Origin: Candidatus Ideonella esbjergensis
GTDB lineage: Bacteria > Pseudomonadota > Gammaproteobacteria > Burkholderiales > Burkholderiaceae_C
Direction of reading: 5' to 3'
Assembly: GCA_016710065.1 (NCBI GenBank)
Contig: JADJLP010000010.1
Span: forward strand, 248,001 to 312,000
DNA: 64,000 nucleotides
The translations under genes were made by a program, and so were the position numbers. Shown here one piece after another: positions 1 to 8,598 of this stretch. The notes under the pieces were generated by a model that saw only the letters and a list, made by a program, of their open reading frames with translations, was not told the origin of the DNA and ran no database searches. Numbering within the stretch: the first letter of the stretch is position 1; every line of letters starts with the position of its first letter.

Positions 1-270
1 GTGGCCGGGGCCTACAACCTGGTCACCATCACCCTGAGCGTGAGCGGCGCCCCGGTGAACTTCGGGGCAGTGACGGTGCGCAACAACGACGGCAGCCGCT
101 TCAGCGAAGTGGCCGGCGGCACCTGCCAGGACGCCACCGTGGCTGCAGGCGGCACCTGCACCGTGCTCGTCAACTTCAACGCCAATGGCAATGACCACCG
201 GCGAGCCAGCCTCAGCGTGGCCTACGGTGGTGCCAGCAGCCCGTTCAGGCTGAACCTCGCCGGACGCTGA
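1..270 (+). CDS. C-terminal end of an Ig-like (choice-of-anchor D type) repeat protein, partial
   Basis: Only the last 89 residues are in the window; the 5' end lies upstream. The visible part looks like one beta-sandwich repeat of the ASPM-SPD-2-Hydin/choice-of-anchor D kind: two Cys in a G-G-T-C ... A-G-G-T-C-T pattern followed by alternating polar and hydrophobic strands, ending directly after the domain. Such repeats are found in secreted or surface proteins. It is followed after 90 bases by an exported multicopper oxidase and runs in the same direction, so it is probably an earlier member of the same operon. No catalytic motif is visible and the full function cannot be judged. Confidence 0.7.
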   Translation: MAGAYNLVTITLSVSGAPVNFGAVTVRNNDGSRFSEVAGGTCQDATVAAGGTCTVLVNFNANGNDHRRASLSVAYGGASSPFRLNLAGR

Positions 271-281
271 TGGAGGCCGTG

Positions 282-359
282 ATGACCCGCACCACAGCAC
301 CCAACAACCGCCCGGTGGGAATGGCACTTCGCCCCATCAGCACCCAGCAGGAGCCGTGA
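282..359 (+). CDS. Possible 25-residue leader ORF upstream of the multicopper oxidase
   Basis: An ATG at 282 has a perfect GGAGG at 272-276 with five bases of spacing and opens a 25-codon frame ending in TGA at 357-359, one base before the ATG of the oxidase at 361. The AGGAG that would serve the oxidase lies inside this frame. The peptide is polar (rich in Thr, Pro, Asn, Arg) with no membrane segment or signal. The arrangement suggests translational coupling, or simply a chance frame in a 90-base gap. No homologue is recognised. Confidence 0.3.
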   Translation: MTRTTAPNNRPVGMALRPISTQQEP

Positions 360-360
360 G

Positions 361-1743
361 ATGAGCAAGCCTAGCAACACCACCTCGCCCAGCCGCCGTC
401 GCTTCGTCAGGATGGCCGGTCAGGCTGCCGCAGCCGCTGCCGGCCTGGGCCTGCTGCCCTTCAAGAAACTGTTGGGGCCGGTTGGCATGTCCGAGGCCCA
501 GGCCCAGACACCGCCACCAGACCTGTACTACGCCGGCACCGATGGCTGGATTCACCTGCCCGATGGACCCATCTTTTCCAACTCGCTTGGCGTGCAGACC
601 CACCCAGACGATCTGGCGCCAGCGCCGTTCAACACCTACATCTTTGGCTTTCGCGACGTGACCGGGCATACCGACGCGCAACGCGCCGCCCAGAAGAACA
701 AGGCCCAGCACAGCGCGCCTATGTTCTGGGTTGACCAGTTCAACCCAGCCAGCCCCAAGGACTTCAGGGTGCAACTCACCAACCTGGGTCTGGCTCAGCG
801 CCCTGACCTCTTTGATGCGCACACCATCCACTGGCACGGCTTTCGCAACGTCATCACTTTCTTTGACGGCGAACCCACCGGCTCGGTCGCGGTGATGACA
901 GGGCGCACCTTCCAGTACATCTACCGCCCGCGTGACCCCGGCACCTACATGTTCCATTGCCACGTGGAAGACACCGAGCACGTGCACATGGGCATGACCG
1001 GCCCGGTGTTTGTGCGGCCCCTGCAGAACGGCAACACCAGCCTTTACCCCAGCGGCAAGTACGCCTACAACGATGGCAATGGCAGCACCGGCTACGACCG
1101 TGAGTTCGCCATGTTCTGCTCAGAGGTCTGGGGCGATTCGCACTGGGCCGATTCGCACATCCAGTTGCCCGAGTGGAGCGACTACCGGGCTGACTTCTCG
1201 CTGCTCAACGGCCGGGTGTACCCCGACACGCTGGCACCGCACTCGCCGCTGAACACTGCCGCCATCGGCCCTGGCATGCACTCGCTGCCCATTGCCACAG
1301 ACGCTTCGGGTGATCTGATTCCCAACGCGGGTTTGGAACATCTGCAGTACCAACCCCTGTCGGCCCTGGTGACCTGCAATGCCGGTGACCGCGTATTGCT
1401 GCGCTTTGCCAACCTGGGCTTCAGGGAAGCGGTCATGACGCTGGCCGGCATGAAGATGAAGGTGGTGGGCAAGGACGCCACCCCCATGCGCGGCCGCGAT
1501 GTCACCGACACCAGCTACCTGGCCAGCACGGTCTCGTTCGGTGCCGGCGAAAGCATAGACGCGATCTTCACCGCACCGCCCCACAGCGGTGGCGCGGGCT
1601 ACGACACCTACCTGCTCTACGACCGCGCCTACGAGCGATCGGACAACCTGGGCGGCGGCGGGCGCCGGACCGAGGTACGGGTCTACCCCGCAGGCACCTT
1701 GCCCACCCAGGGATTCCCGAACGACCTCGGCGATCAGGTCTGA
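361..1743 (+). CDS. Tat-exported multicopper oxidase-like protein with type 1 copper ligands
   Basis: 460 residues. Residues 11-30 form a Tat signal (S-R-R-R-F then an Ala-rich hydrophobic stretch), with likely cleavage near residue 49, so the folded, metal-loaded protein would go to the periplasm. The first cupredoxin domain has an H-T-I-H-W-H-G motif (154-160). About 40 residues later comes a ceruloplasmin-like H-C-H ... H-V-H-M-G-M segment (199-212) giving Cys200, His207 and Met212 as probable type 1 ligands with a two-residue insertion. The second domain (about 325-450) has no obvious copper ligands. At 460 residues it is shorter than three-domain laccases and resembles a two-domain or nitrite-reductase-like layout, but I see no specific nitrite reductase signature. 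It is the only member of the adjacent trio whose copper site looks intact. Electron transfer or oxidation of a metal or organic substrate is inferred. Confidence 0.8.
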   Translation: MSKPSNTTSPSRRRFVRMAGQAAAAAAGLGLLPFKKLLGPVGMSEAQAQTPPPDLYYAGTDGWIHLPDGPIFSNSLGVQTHPDDLAPAPFNTYIFGFRDVTGHTDAQRAAQKNKAQHSAPMFWVDQFNPASPKDFRVQLTNLGLAQRPDLFDAHTIHWHGFRNVITFFDGEPTGSVAVMTGRTFQYIYRPRDPGTYMFHCHVEDTEHVHMGMTGPVFVRPLQNGNTSLYPSGKYAYNDGNGSTGYDREFAMFCSEVWGDSHWADSHIQLPEWSDYRADFSLLNGRVYPDTLAPHSPLNTAAIGPGMHSLPIATDASGDLIPNAGLEHLQYQPLSALVTCNAGDRVLLRFANLGFREAVMTLAGMKMKVVGKDATPMRGRDVTDTSYLASTVSFGAGESIDAIFTAPPHSGGAGYDTYLLYDRAYERSDNLGGGGRRTEVRVYPAGTLPTQGFPNDLGDQV

Positions 1744-1774
1744 GTTTCAGGCGGCCACCAAGGAGCACCACACC

Positions 1775-3073
1775 ATGCGCAACACCCATTCCAGCCGCGT
1801 ACGTTTTGCCCCACCCCTGCGGCGGGGTCTGTCACTGTTGACCGCCGCGCTGGCAGCCTGCCTGATTGCAGCCCCCGCACTGGCCGCGCCACCGCAGACA
1901 GGCGTGCTGTGCACCTCGGGCGTCGGCCCCAACCCGACCTTTGTGCTGGACGCCCAGGAGGGCTACATCCAGTTGCCCGACAGCACCACCATGTACATGT
2001 GGGGCTACGGCAAGGGCGGTGGCGCCTTCCAGTACCCCGGGCCAGTGCTGTGCGTGAACCAGGGCGACACCGTCACCGTGATCCTGAACAACACGCTGCC
2101 CGAGCCTGTTTCCATCATGTTTCCGGGCCAGGAGAACGTGCTGGCCAATGGGGCGCCGGCACAGCCGCAGGGCGATGGTGCCGCCCTCACCTCTTTGACC
2201 AACGCGGCCACCACAGGCGGCAGCGTCACCTACAGCTTCGTCGCCGGCGAGCCCGGCACCTACCTCTACGAGAGTGGCACCAACCCCCAAAAGCAGGTGC
2301 GCCTGGGCCTGTTCGGCGCGTTGGTGGTGCGGCCCACCGCCGGGGCAACCTTTGTGTACAACCGGACTGACAGCCAGTTCACGCCGGAAGAAGAGTTCAT
2401 GGTGCTGCTGTCCGAGGTCGACCCCTACCTGCACTGGGCGGCAGAGAGTGGCGCGCCCTACAACCTGAACAACTACCAGGCGCGCTACTGGCTGATCAAC
2501 GGCCGCGGATTTCCTGACTCGATCTCCGACAACCTCTCGCCCTTCCTGCCCGACCAGCCCTACGGCGCACTGGCACGCATCACACCGTTCGACACTGCGC
2601 TGCATCCCCAGCCCGGGGCCATCCGCTACCTCAACGCGGGCACCGAAGAGTTCCCCTACCACCCGCACGGCAACAACGGCCTGGTGATAGGGCGCGATGG
2701 GCGGGCACTGGCCGGCGCGGCGGGGCAAGACCTGTCGATGGAGAAGTTCGCCATCAACATCGGCCCCGGCCAGACCTGGGACGTGCTGTTCAGCTGGCAT
2801 GACGCCGAGCGGTACCACCCCGACACCAACCCGATCCCGGTGACGATCCCTCAGGTCAACAACCAGGAGTTCGGCATCTTCTACAGCGGCAGCCCCTACC
2901 TGGGCTTGCAGGGGCCTTTGCCGCCGGGGGCGTCCACGCTCAACGAGTGCGGGGCGTACTACATCATTTCGCACAACCACGCGCTGTTCCAGATGTCGTC
3001 CTGGGGGGTCAACGCGACAGGGCCGATCACCTATGTGCGGGTTGATCCGCCGCTGCCCAACAACTGCCAGTAA
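1775..3073 (+). CDS. Secreted multicopper oxidase-like protein with incomplete copper sites
   Basis: 432 residues from the ATG at 1775, chosen because it is preceded by AAGGAG and begins a classical Sec signal peptide (cleavage near residue 38, A-L-A). The cupredoxin fold follows (Q-G-D-T-V-T-V, then P-G-T-Y-L-Y), aligning with the neighbouring oxidase. Where the latter has H-C-H ... H ... M, this protein has Y-E-S-G ... and no Cys or His, so the domain-1 type 1 site is gone. An H-P-H motif at 296-298 and an S-H-N-H-A-L-F-Q-M stretch at 399-407 keep a His/Met pattern in which the usual Cys is Asn. It may bind a metal in another way, or act as a structural or binding partner. It lies 31 bases after the first oxidase gene and 19 before the next paralogue, clearly co-transcribed. 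Confidence 0.75.
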   Translation: MRNTHSSRVRFAPPLRRGLSLLTAALAACLIAAPALAAPPQTGVLCTSGVGPNPTFVLDAQEGYIQLPDSTTMYMWGYGKGGGAFQYPGPVLCVNQGDTVTVILNNTLPEPVSIMFPGQENVLANGAPAQPQGDGAALTSLTNAATTGGSVTYSFVAGEPGTYLYESGTNPQKQVRLGLFGALVVRPTAGATFVYNRTDSQFTPEEEFMVLLSEVDPYLHWAAESGAPYNLNNYQARYWLINGRGFPDSISDNLSPFLPDQPYGALARITPFDTALHPQPGAIRYLNAGTEEFPYHPHGNNGLVIGRDGRALAGAAGQDLSMEKFAINIGPGQTWDVLFSWHDAERYHPDTNPIPVTIPQVNNQEFGIFYSGSPYLGLQGPLPPGASTLNECGAYYIISHNHALFQMSSWGVNATGPITYVRVDPPLPNNCQ

Positions 3074-3092
3074 CGGACGAGGGAGTACCACC

Positions 3093-6002
3093 GTGGAATC
3101 GACCAACACGTTCTTCTCTGGCGCCACAGCGCGTGCCCGCCTGTGGCTGCTTGCGGCCATCAGTGCGACGGCGTTTGGTGCGGCCGCGCCGGCCGCAGCC
3201 CAGACAGCGCAAACCATCACCTTCAATGCCCTGGCCAACAAAGTGGCCGGAGACGCGGATTTCAGCGTATCGGCTGCGGCCGACTCGGGCTTGCCCGTGA
3301 GCTTTGCCGCTGCGGGGGATTGCACTGTCAACCTTGACCAGGTGCACCTGCTAACCCCGGCAACTCTGCGCGGGGCATGCACCATCACGGCCTCCCAGGC
3401 CGGCGACAGCTTCTACAGCCCGGCGGCGGACGTGGCGCAGAGTTTCACCATCAGCGCCGCCAGCACTTACAGCGGCGGCGACCTGTATGCCGTGGCGGGC
3501 AGCGTCACGCTACCAGGTCTAACAGGCACAGTCCCCGTGCTGGGCTACGACACCAGCAGCGGCGCCGTTGCCTCACAGCCAGGCGGGCCCACACTGGTCT
3601 TCAACCAGGGTGACACCGTCACCATCACCCTGCACAACGAGCTGAGCGTACCCACCGGCCTGCTGTTCCAGGGCCAGGCCTTGCCGCCTGACACCGCTGG
3701 CGTGCCGCCGGGGGCCACCAAGACCTACAGTTTCGTCGCCAGCCAACCCGGCACCTACCTCTACGAGGCCGCACCGCTGCCCAATGCCCAGTACCAGGCT
3801 GCCATGGGCTTGCACGGTGCCTTGGTCATACTCCCGACCACCTCCGGCCAGGCCTACGCCGACCCGGCCACGGCCTACGACAGGGAAGCGGTACTGGTGC
3901 TCAGCGAGATCGACCCGGCGCTGAATAGCCGATACAACGCCACCACCCCCACCGTGGCCCAGTTCGACATGCGCAGCTTTGCGCCCCGCTACTTCCTGAT
4001 CAGCGGCAAGGTTTATCCCAACACAGACCCCATTCCCGGCCTCGCCGGCAACAAGCTGCTGCTGCGCTATGTGAACGCGGGTGCGAAGCACCACTCCATG
4101 GCCGCACTGGGCTTGCGGCAGAACTTTGTGGCCAAGGACGGCAGCCTGCTGCCCACGGCCAGCCACAACGTGACGGCAGAAACGCTGGCGCCAGGGCAAA
4201 CCGGCGACGCCGTCGCCACCATTCCCGCTGCGGCGGTGGATGGCAGCCGATTTGCCGTGTACGACGGCAGCCTGCTGATGGTGCGCAACAGCAACCAGGC
4301 TGGCTTCGGCGGCATGATGACCTTTGTGACGGTGGCAGGTACGCCCAGCACGGCGGATACCCAAGGCCCGGCCACCTCCGCACTGACTGTCAGCGCGGCG
4401 GGCTTGGTGACTGCCACGGTGAGCGACGAGGGCCTGGGCGGCTCGACCATCAGCGCGGCAGAGTACTTCGTCGACACGGTGGGCGCCAATGGCAGCGGCT
4501 TGCCGATGGAGGGGGAGGGGAACTTTGGTTCGGCCACCAGTCTGAACGTCTCGGCCGCGTTGGCCACGCCCTACCTGAGCGGCAGCCACACTGCCTACGT
4601 GCACGGACAGGACAGTGCCGGCAACTGGGGTGCCCTGCAGGCCAAGCTGATCAGCTTTGATGCCACCGGCCCGGTCACCTCGGCCCTGGCGCTCAGCCCC
4701 GGCCTGACCAATGGCACAGTGAACGTGGCCTTGAACGCCACCGCCAATGACACCGCGACCGGCGGCTCCAACATTGGCGCGGCCGAATACAGAGTCAACG
4801 ACGGGCTTTCAGTGCCCATGGCCCTCAGCACAACGGGAGCCAAGGTCAGCAGCATCACGGCCGCCATCCCGGCAGCCACCGTCAATGCCCTCACCGAGGG
4901 CACCCATGTGATCAACGTGCGCAGCCAGGACACGGCGACCCCACCGAACTGGGGCGAATGGGCCACCACCAACCTGGTCGTGAACAAGACCGGCGCCACC
5001 ACCTCCAGCGTGCTTGCCTCGCCCAACCCCAACAACGGCGCACGCCCCCTGAGCGCCAGCCAGCCGGTGGTGCGGGTCACAGCTCAGGTCAGCTCCTTGC
5101 GTGTGGTGGCCGCCGAGGGCTTCATTGACACAGTGGGCGCCATAGGCAGCGGCTTCCCGTTCTCGCCCATGGATGGCGCTTTCGGTGGTGCGACGGAAAC
5201 GGTGTTTGCCGACATTCCGCTCTCGACGGTGAACTCGCTGGCCAACGGCCTGCACACCATCCACGTGCGCGGCAAGGACGGCGGTGGCAGCTGGGGCGGC
5301 ACGAGCACAACCACCCTGCTCATCGACAAGCTGGCACCGGCACTCAGCGTCACCCCGGCCACCAGCACCATAGCCGCCGGCTCCGCTACTGCGGCGCTGA
5401 GCGTCACGGCCACCGATGCCAACGCCATCACCACACGCCAGTATTGGGTGGATGGCACGGCAACGCCGCCGGCCAGCCCGCAGAGCTTCACCGGCAACAG
5501 CATCAGCCTGGCGATCCTGCCAGGCGGCACGCACACGGTGTATGTGCGGGTGCGCGACGAGGCCACCAACTGGAGCAACGTGGCGAGCGCCACGGTAGCT
5601 GTGGTGCAGGCGGTGAACGACACCCGCAGCATCACCGCCGGTACCGGTGCCACCCAGGGCATCAACACGAGTGCGGCCAATGGCCTGCTCGCCAACGACC
5701 AGCCGCTGGGCCTGGCAACACGCTCTGTCACGCTCGCGTCGGCACCCAGCCGAACTTCTGGCACGGGTACGGGAACACTCACCCTGTCCTGCCAAGGTGG
5801 CACAGCGGGCACCGCAGCAACGCCTGCAATCGGGGTCCAAACGATCTGCACCAACGGGGCGTACCGCATGACCCTGAACGGCGTCGGCGTCAATGGCGCC
5901 GCCCGCCAGGCCTCCAAGCGCGGCACCTTCAGCTTCACCTACACCGAGACCCTGAACGGCGTGACCAGCCCACCCGCCACGGTCACGATCACCGTGAACT
6001 GA
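3093..6002 (+). CDS. Large secreted protein: Ig-like domain, degenerate cupredoxin domains and C-terminal Ig-like repeats
   Basis: 969 residues from the GTG at 3093, supported by GAGGGAG about eight bases upstream and an Ala-rich signal peptide (cleavage near residue 36). Order: an MBG/Ig-like domain (about 38-115); a multicopper oxidase-like pair of cupredoxin domains (about 128-440) in which the copper-binding His and Cys are replaced (Y-E-A-A-P at the H-C-H position); then several repeats with an A-A-E-Y/F-F-V-D-T-V-G-A pattern and a H-T-I-H-V-R-x-x-D-x-x-G-x-W ending (about 440-850), typical of extracellular Ig-like modules; and a cadherin/Ig-like tail (about 860-969). It is probably a surface or matrix protein derived from an oxidase; catalysis is doubtful. 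It sits mid-operon, 12 bases before a lipoprotein gene. Confidence 0.75.
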   Translation: MESTNTFFSGATARARLWLLAAISATAFGAAAPAAAQTAQTITFNALANKVAGDADFSVSAAADSGLPVSFAAAGDCTVNLDQVHLLTPATLRGACTITASQAGDSFYSPAADVAQSFTISAASTYSGGDLYAVAGSVTLPGLTGTVPVLGYDTSSGAVASQPGGPTLVFNQGDTVTITLHNELSVPTGLLFQGQALPPDTAGVPPGATKTYSFVASQPGTYLYEAAPLPNAQYQAAMGLHGALVILPTTSGQAYADPATAYDREAVLVLSEIDPALNSRYNATTPTVAQFDMRSFAPRYFLISGKVYPNTDPIPGLAGNKLLLRYVNAGAKHHSMAALGLRQNFVAKDGSLLPTASHNVTAETLAPGQTGDAVATIPAAAVDGSRFAVYDGSLLMVRNSNQAGFGGMMTFVTVAGTPSTADTQGPATSALTVSAAGLVTATVSDEGLGGSTISAAEYFVDTVGANGSGLPMEGEGNFGSATSLNVSAALATPYLSGSHTAYVHGQDSAGNWGALQAKLISFDATGPVTSALALSPGLTNGTVNVALNATANDTATGGSNIGAAEYRVNDGLSVPMALSTTGAKVSSITAAIPAATVNALTEGTHVINVRSQDTATPPNWGEWATTNLVVNKTGATTSSVLASPNPNNGARPLSASQPVVRVTAQVSSLRVVAAEGFIDTVGAIGSGFPFSPMDGAFGGATETVFADIPLSTVNSLANGLHTIHVRGKDGGGSWGGTSTTTLLIDKLAPALSVTPATSTIAAGSATAALSVTATDANAITTRQYWVDGTATPPASPQSFTGNSISLAILPGGTHTVYVRVRDEATNWSNVASATVAVVQAVNDTRSITAGTGATQGINTSAANGLLANDQPLGLATRSVTLASAPSRTSGTGTGTLTLSCQGGTAGTAATPAIGVQTICTNGAYRMTLNGVGVNGAARQASKRGTFSFTYTETLNGVTSPPATVTITVN

Positions 6003-6014
6003 GAGAGATGCACC

Positions 6015-6515
6015 ATGAACCACCGTCGCCCCGACCAATGCACCCCTGCCGCGCTGCTGCTGCCCTTGTGGCTGGTGGGCTGCGCGGCCACCACCCCGCC
6101 AGGCGGTAACGCCAGCCCAGCCGCTGCGGCCCCCGCACACACGGCCGCAGCCATGGCCGGCAAGACCAGGGCCATGCAAAGCCTGCCAGCGCCCAGCGCG
6201 GCCGAGGCCCGCCTGGGCCTGCAACTGGCCCATGTGGGGGTGACGGCCTCGGGTGGACTGGTGGATGCGCGCTTCAAGGTGCTGGACGTGGGCAAGGTGA
6301 AGGCCCTGCTGGCCAATCCGGCCAATGCACCCCAACTGCTGGCCAGCGAAGCGCCGCCCGTGATGGCGCCCCACCATGCGCTGCGCGGCGCCAGGTTCAG
6401 CGAAGGGCAGATCTTCTACATCATGTACCCCAACACGCGCAGCGCCATCAAGCCCGGCGTGGAGGTGTCGGTGGCCATGGGTGATGCCCGACTGGGCCCG
6501 GTGAAGGCCGAATGA
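6015..6515 (+). CDS. Small lipoprotein of unknown function
   Basis: 166 residues. A short signal ends in a lipobox (L-V-G-C, Cys at residue 23), predicting lipid anchoring in the outer or inner membrane. After an Ala/Pro-rich linker comes one compact domain with a G-G-L-V-D-A-R-F-K-V start and a pattern of F-Y-I-M-Y-P-N ... K-P-G-V-E-V-S-V near the end. I do not recognise the family with certainty; similar small periplasmic proteins can accompany copper or cytochrome proteins, but that is only a vague recollection. Twelve bases from the Ig/cupredoxin gene and ten from the protease gene, so part of the same operon. Confidence 0.65.
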   Translation: MNHRRPDQCTPAALLLPLWLVGCAATTPPGGNASPAAAAPAHTAAAMAGKTRAMQSLPAPSAAEARLGLQLAHVGVTASGGLVDARFKVLDVGKVKALLANPANAPQLLASEAPPVMAPHHALRGARFSEGQIFYIMYPNTRSAIKPGVEVSVAMGDARLGPVKAE

Positions 6516-6525
6516 GGGCACTGAC

Positions 6526-8598
6526 ATGAACGCACGCCAACCCCGCGCCTTGGGTGCCACCAGCCTGAAGCTTGCGGTCACGGCGCTGGCCGCCTGGATG
6601 CTCATGGGGCCAGCCCTGGCCCACAGGACAGAACGCTTTATCGAGGATGAGCTGCTGGTCGGGCTGCGTGCCGGCGTGGGGCCCACGGGCCGGTTCAAGC
6701 TCCTGCGCGAGCATGGCGCCTCACACCTCGAAGACATAGGCCGCAATGCCCGTGTGCTGCGCATCCGCGTGCCAGCCCATGAGATGGACACCATGATCCG
6801 CAGGCTGGAGCGCCGCAAGGAGGTTCGGTTTGTGGAAAGGAACTTCGAGTTCGAGCCGGCCTTGCTTCCCAACGACCCGCAGTACGCCAGCCAATGGCAT
6901 TTGCCGCAGATCCAGGCCCCGCAGGCCTGGGACATCACCCAGGGCTCGGCCACAGGGGTGATTGCCATCGTCGACTCGGGTGTGGACGCCACTCACCCCG
7001 AGTTGGCGGGCAAGCTGGTGCCGGGCTACAACTTCTTTGACAACAACACCAACACCGCCGACGTGACGGGTCATGGCACCGAAGTGGCTGGCGCCGCCGG
7101 GGCGGCCACCCACAACGCCACGGGTGTGGCCGGCGTGGCCGGGGCTGCGCCCATCATGCCGGTGCGGGTGACCAGCGCCACGGGTAGCGCCACCGCAGCG
7201 CGCATTGCCAGCGCCATCATCTGGGCGGCCGACCATGGCGCGCGGGTCATCAACCTGAGCTTCAACGGCATGGCCGGCAATGCCGCCATCACCAGCGCAG
7301 CCCAGTACGCGCACGAGCACGGCGCGCTGGTGGTGGCCGCCGCCGGCAATTGCGGTTGCGTCGACCCCACGCTGGACAACCCCTACATCCTGTCGGTTTC
7401 GGCCACCGATGAATCCGACGGCCTGGCCTATTTCTCCAGCACCGGCCCGCTGGTGGACCTGGCGGCCCCCGGCAACAACATCAACACCATCGGCCGCTTT
7501 GGCGCATACACCGTCGACTCTGGCACCTCGCTGGCCAGCCCGGTGGTGGCGGGCGTGGCCGCGCTGATGTTCTCGGCCAACCCGGCGCTGACGCCCACAC
7601 TGGCCACCCAGGTGCTGGAGAGCACCGCCCTGGACCTGGGCGCTGCCGGCTACGACGAAGGCTTTGGCCATGGCCGGGTGGATGCGCTGGCCGCGGTGAC
7701 CGCAGCGGCCCTGGTTCAGCCGCCACCCGACACCGCGCCGCCCAGCGTGGGCCTGAACCCGCCGGCGGATGGCGCCACCGTCATGGCCCTGACCGAGGTG
7801 GGCGTGGCGGCACTGGACGATGTGGGCGTGACCCAGGTTGAGCTGTTTGTGGACGGCACCTACTTCGCCACCGACACCGTCTCGCCCTACTCCTTTGCCT
7901 GGGACACCACCGCTGTGGCCAACGGCACGCACACGCTGATGGCCAGGGCCTACGACGCCGCCGGCAATGTGGGCGAGTCCGCGCCCGTGTCGGTAACCGT
8001 GCTGAACCCGGTGCCAGACACCACCCCGCCCACGCTCACCATCGTCAGCCCGGCGGCCGGCGCCACGGTGACGGGCAACGTCAGCGTGACGGCCAGCGCC
8101 CAAGATGGCGTGGGCGTGGCCAAGCTGGAGTTCTTTGTGGACGGGGTGCTGAGCGGCACCGATACCGCCGCTCCTTACGCCTTTGTGTGGAACAGCGCTG
8201 CGGCCAGCCCGGGTGCCCACACCTTGTCGCTGGTGGCCACCGACACCTCGGGCAACGTGGCCTCGGCCACCCGCTCGGTGAGCATCCAGGCCCCCAACCG
8301 GGCGCCGGTGGCCAGCAACGACGCCTACAGCGCCGCCTACCGCTCGGGCTCGGCCTACACCGCCCAGGTGTATGCCGTGCTGGCCAACGACAGCGATGCC
8401 GATGGCAACCTCAACACGGCGAGCGTGAGGATCGTCAGCGCGCCCAACAAGGGCGGCTCGGTCAAGGTCAACAGCAATGGCACGGTGTCGTACACGCCCA
8501 AGGCGCGCTTCAGGGGCAGCGAGACCTTCAAGTACACCGTGAAAGACAGCGCGGGGGCCACGTCGAACACGGCCACCGTCACCGCGGTTGTTCCATGA
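6526..8598 (+). CDS. S8 family subtilisin-like serine protease with Ig-like and cadherin-like tail
   Basis: 690 residues with a signal peptide (cleavage near residue 32) and a propeptide-like region (about 35-110). The catalytic domain (about 120-395) carries the full triad: Asp150 in I-V-D-S-G-V-D, His183 in G-H-G-T-E-V-A-G, Ser335 in G-T-S-L-A-S-P, plus the oxyanion Asn275 in A-A-G-N. Two Ig-like repeats follow (about 402-490 and 500-590; each with V-E/K-L-F/E-F-V-D-G and N-G/P-G-T/A-H-T-L), then a cadherin/VCBS-like tail rich in D-S-D-A-D-G (about 595-690). The tail suggests surface retention. Its place between cupredoxin proteins and a cytochrome protein suggests it could process operon partners, which is inference. 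Its TGA overlaps the next ATG. Confidence 0.92.
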   Translation: MNARQPRALGATSLKLAVTALAAWMLMGPALAHRTERFIEDELLVGLRAGVGPTGRFKLLREHGASHLEDIGRNARVLRIRVPAHEMDTMIRRLERRKEVRFVERNFEFEPALLPNDPQYASQWHLPQIQAPQAWDITQGSATGVIAIVDSGVDATHPELAGKLVPGYNFFDNNTNTADVTGHGTEVAGAAGAATHNATGVAGVAGAAPIMPVRVTSATGSATAARIASAIIWAADHGARVINLSFNGMAGNAAITSAAQYAHEHGALVVAAAGNCGCVDPTLDNPYILSVSATDESDGLAYFSSTGPLVDLAAPGNNINTIGRFGAYTVDSGTSLASPVVAGVAALMFSANPALTPTLATQVLESTALDLGAAGYDEGFGHGRVDALAAVTAAALVQPPPDTAPPSVGLNPPADGATVMALTEVGVAALDDVGVTQVELFVDGTYFATDTVSPYSFAWDTTAVANGTHTLMARAYDAAGNVGESAPVSVTVLNPVPDTTPPTLTIVSPAAGATVTGNVSVTASAQDGVGVAKLEFFVDGVLSGTDTAAPYAFVWNSAAASPGAHTLSLVATDTSGNVASATRSVSIQAPNRAPVASNDAYSAAYRSGSAYTAQVYAVLANDSDADGNLNTASVRIVSAPNKGGSVKVNSNGTVSYTPKARFRGSETFKYTVKDSAGATSNTATVTAVVP

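Noticed and set aside
4809..6992. A 727-codon open frame on the minus strand across the Ig/cupredoxin gene and lipoprotein
   Set aside because: It overlaps genes with signal peptides and clear domains on the plus strand; its translation is His/Gly/Arg-rich, typical of antisense frames in GC-rich DNA.
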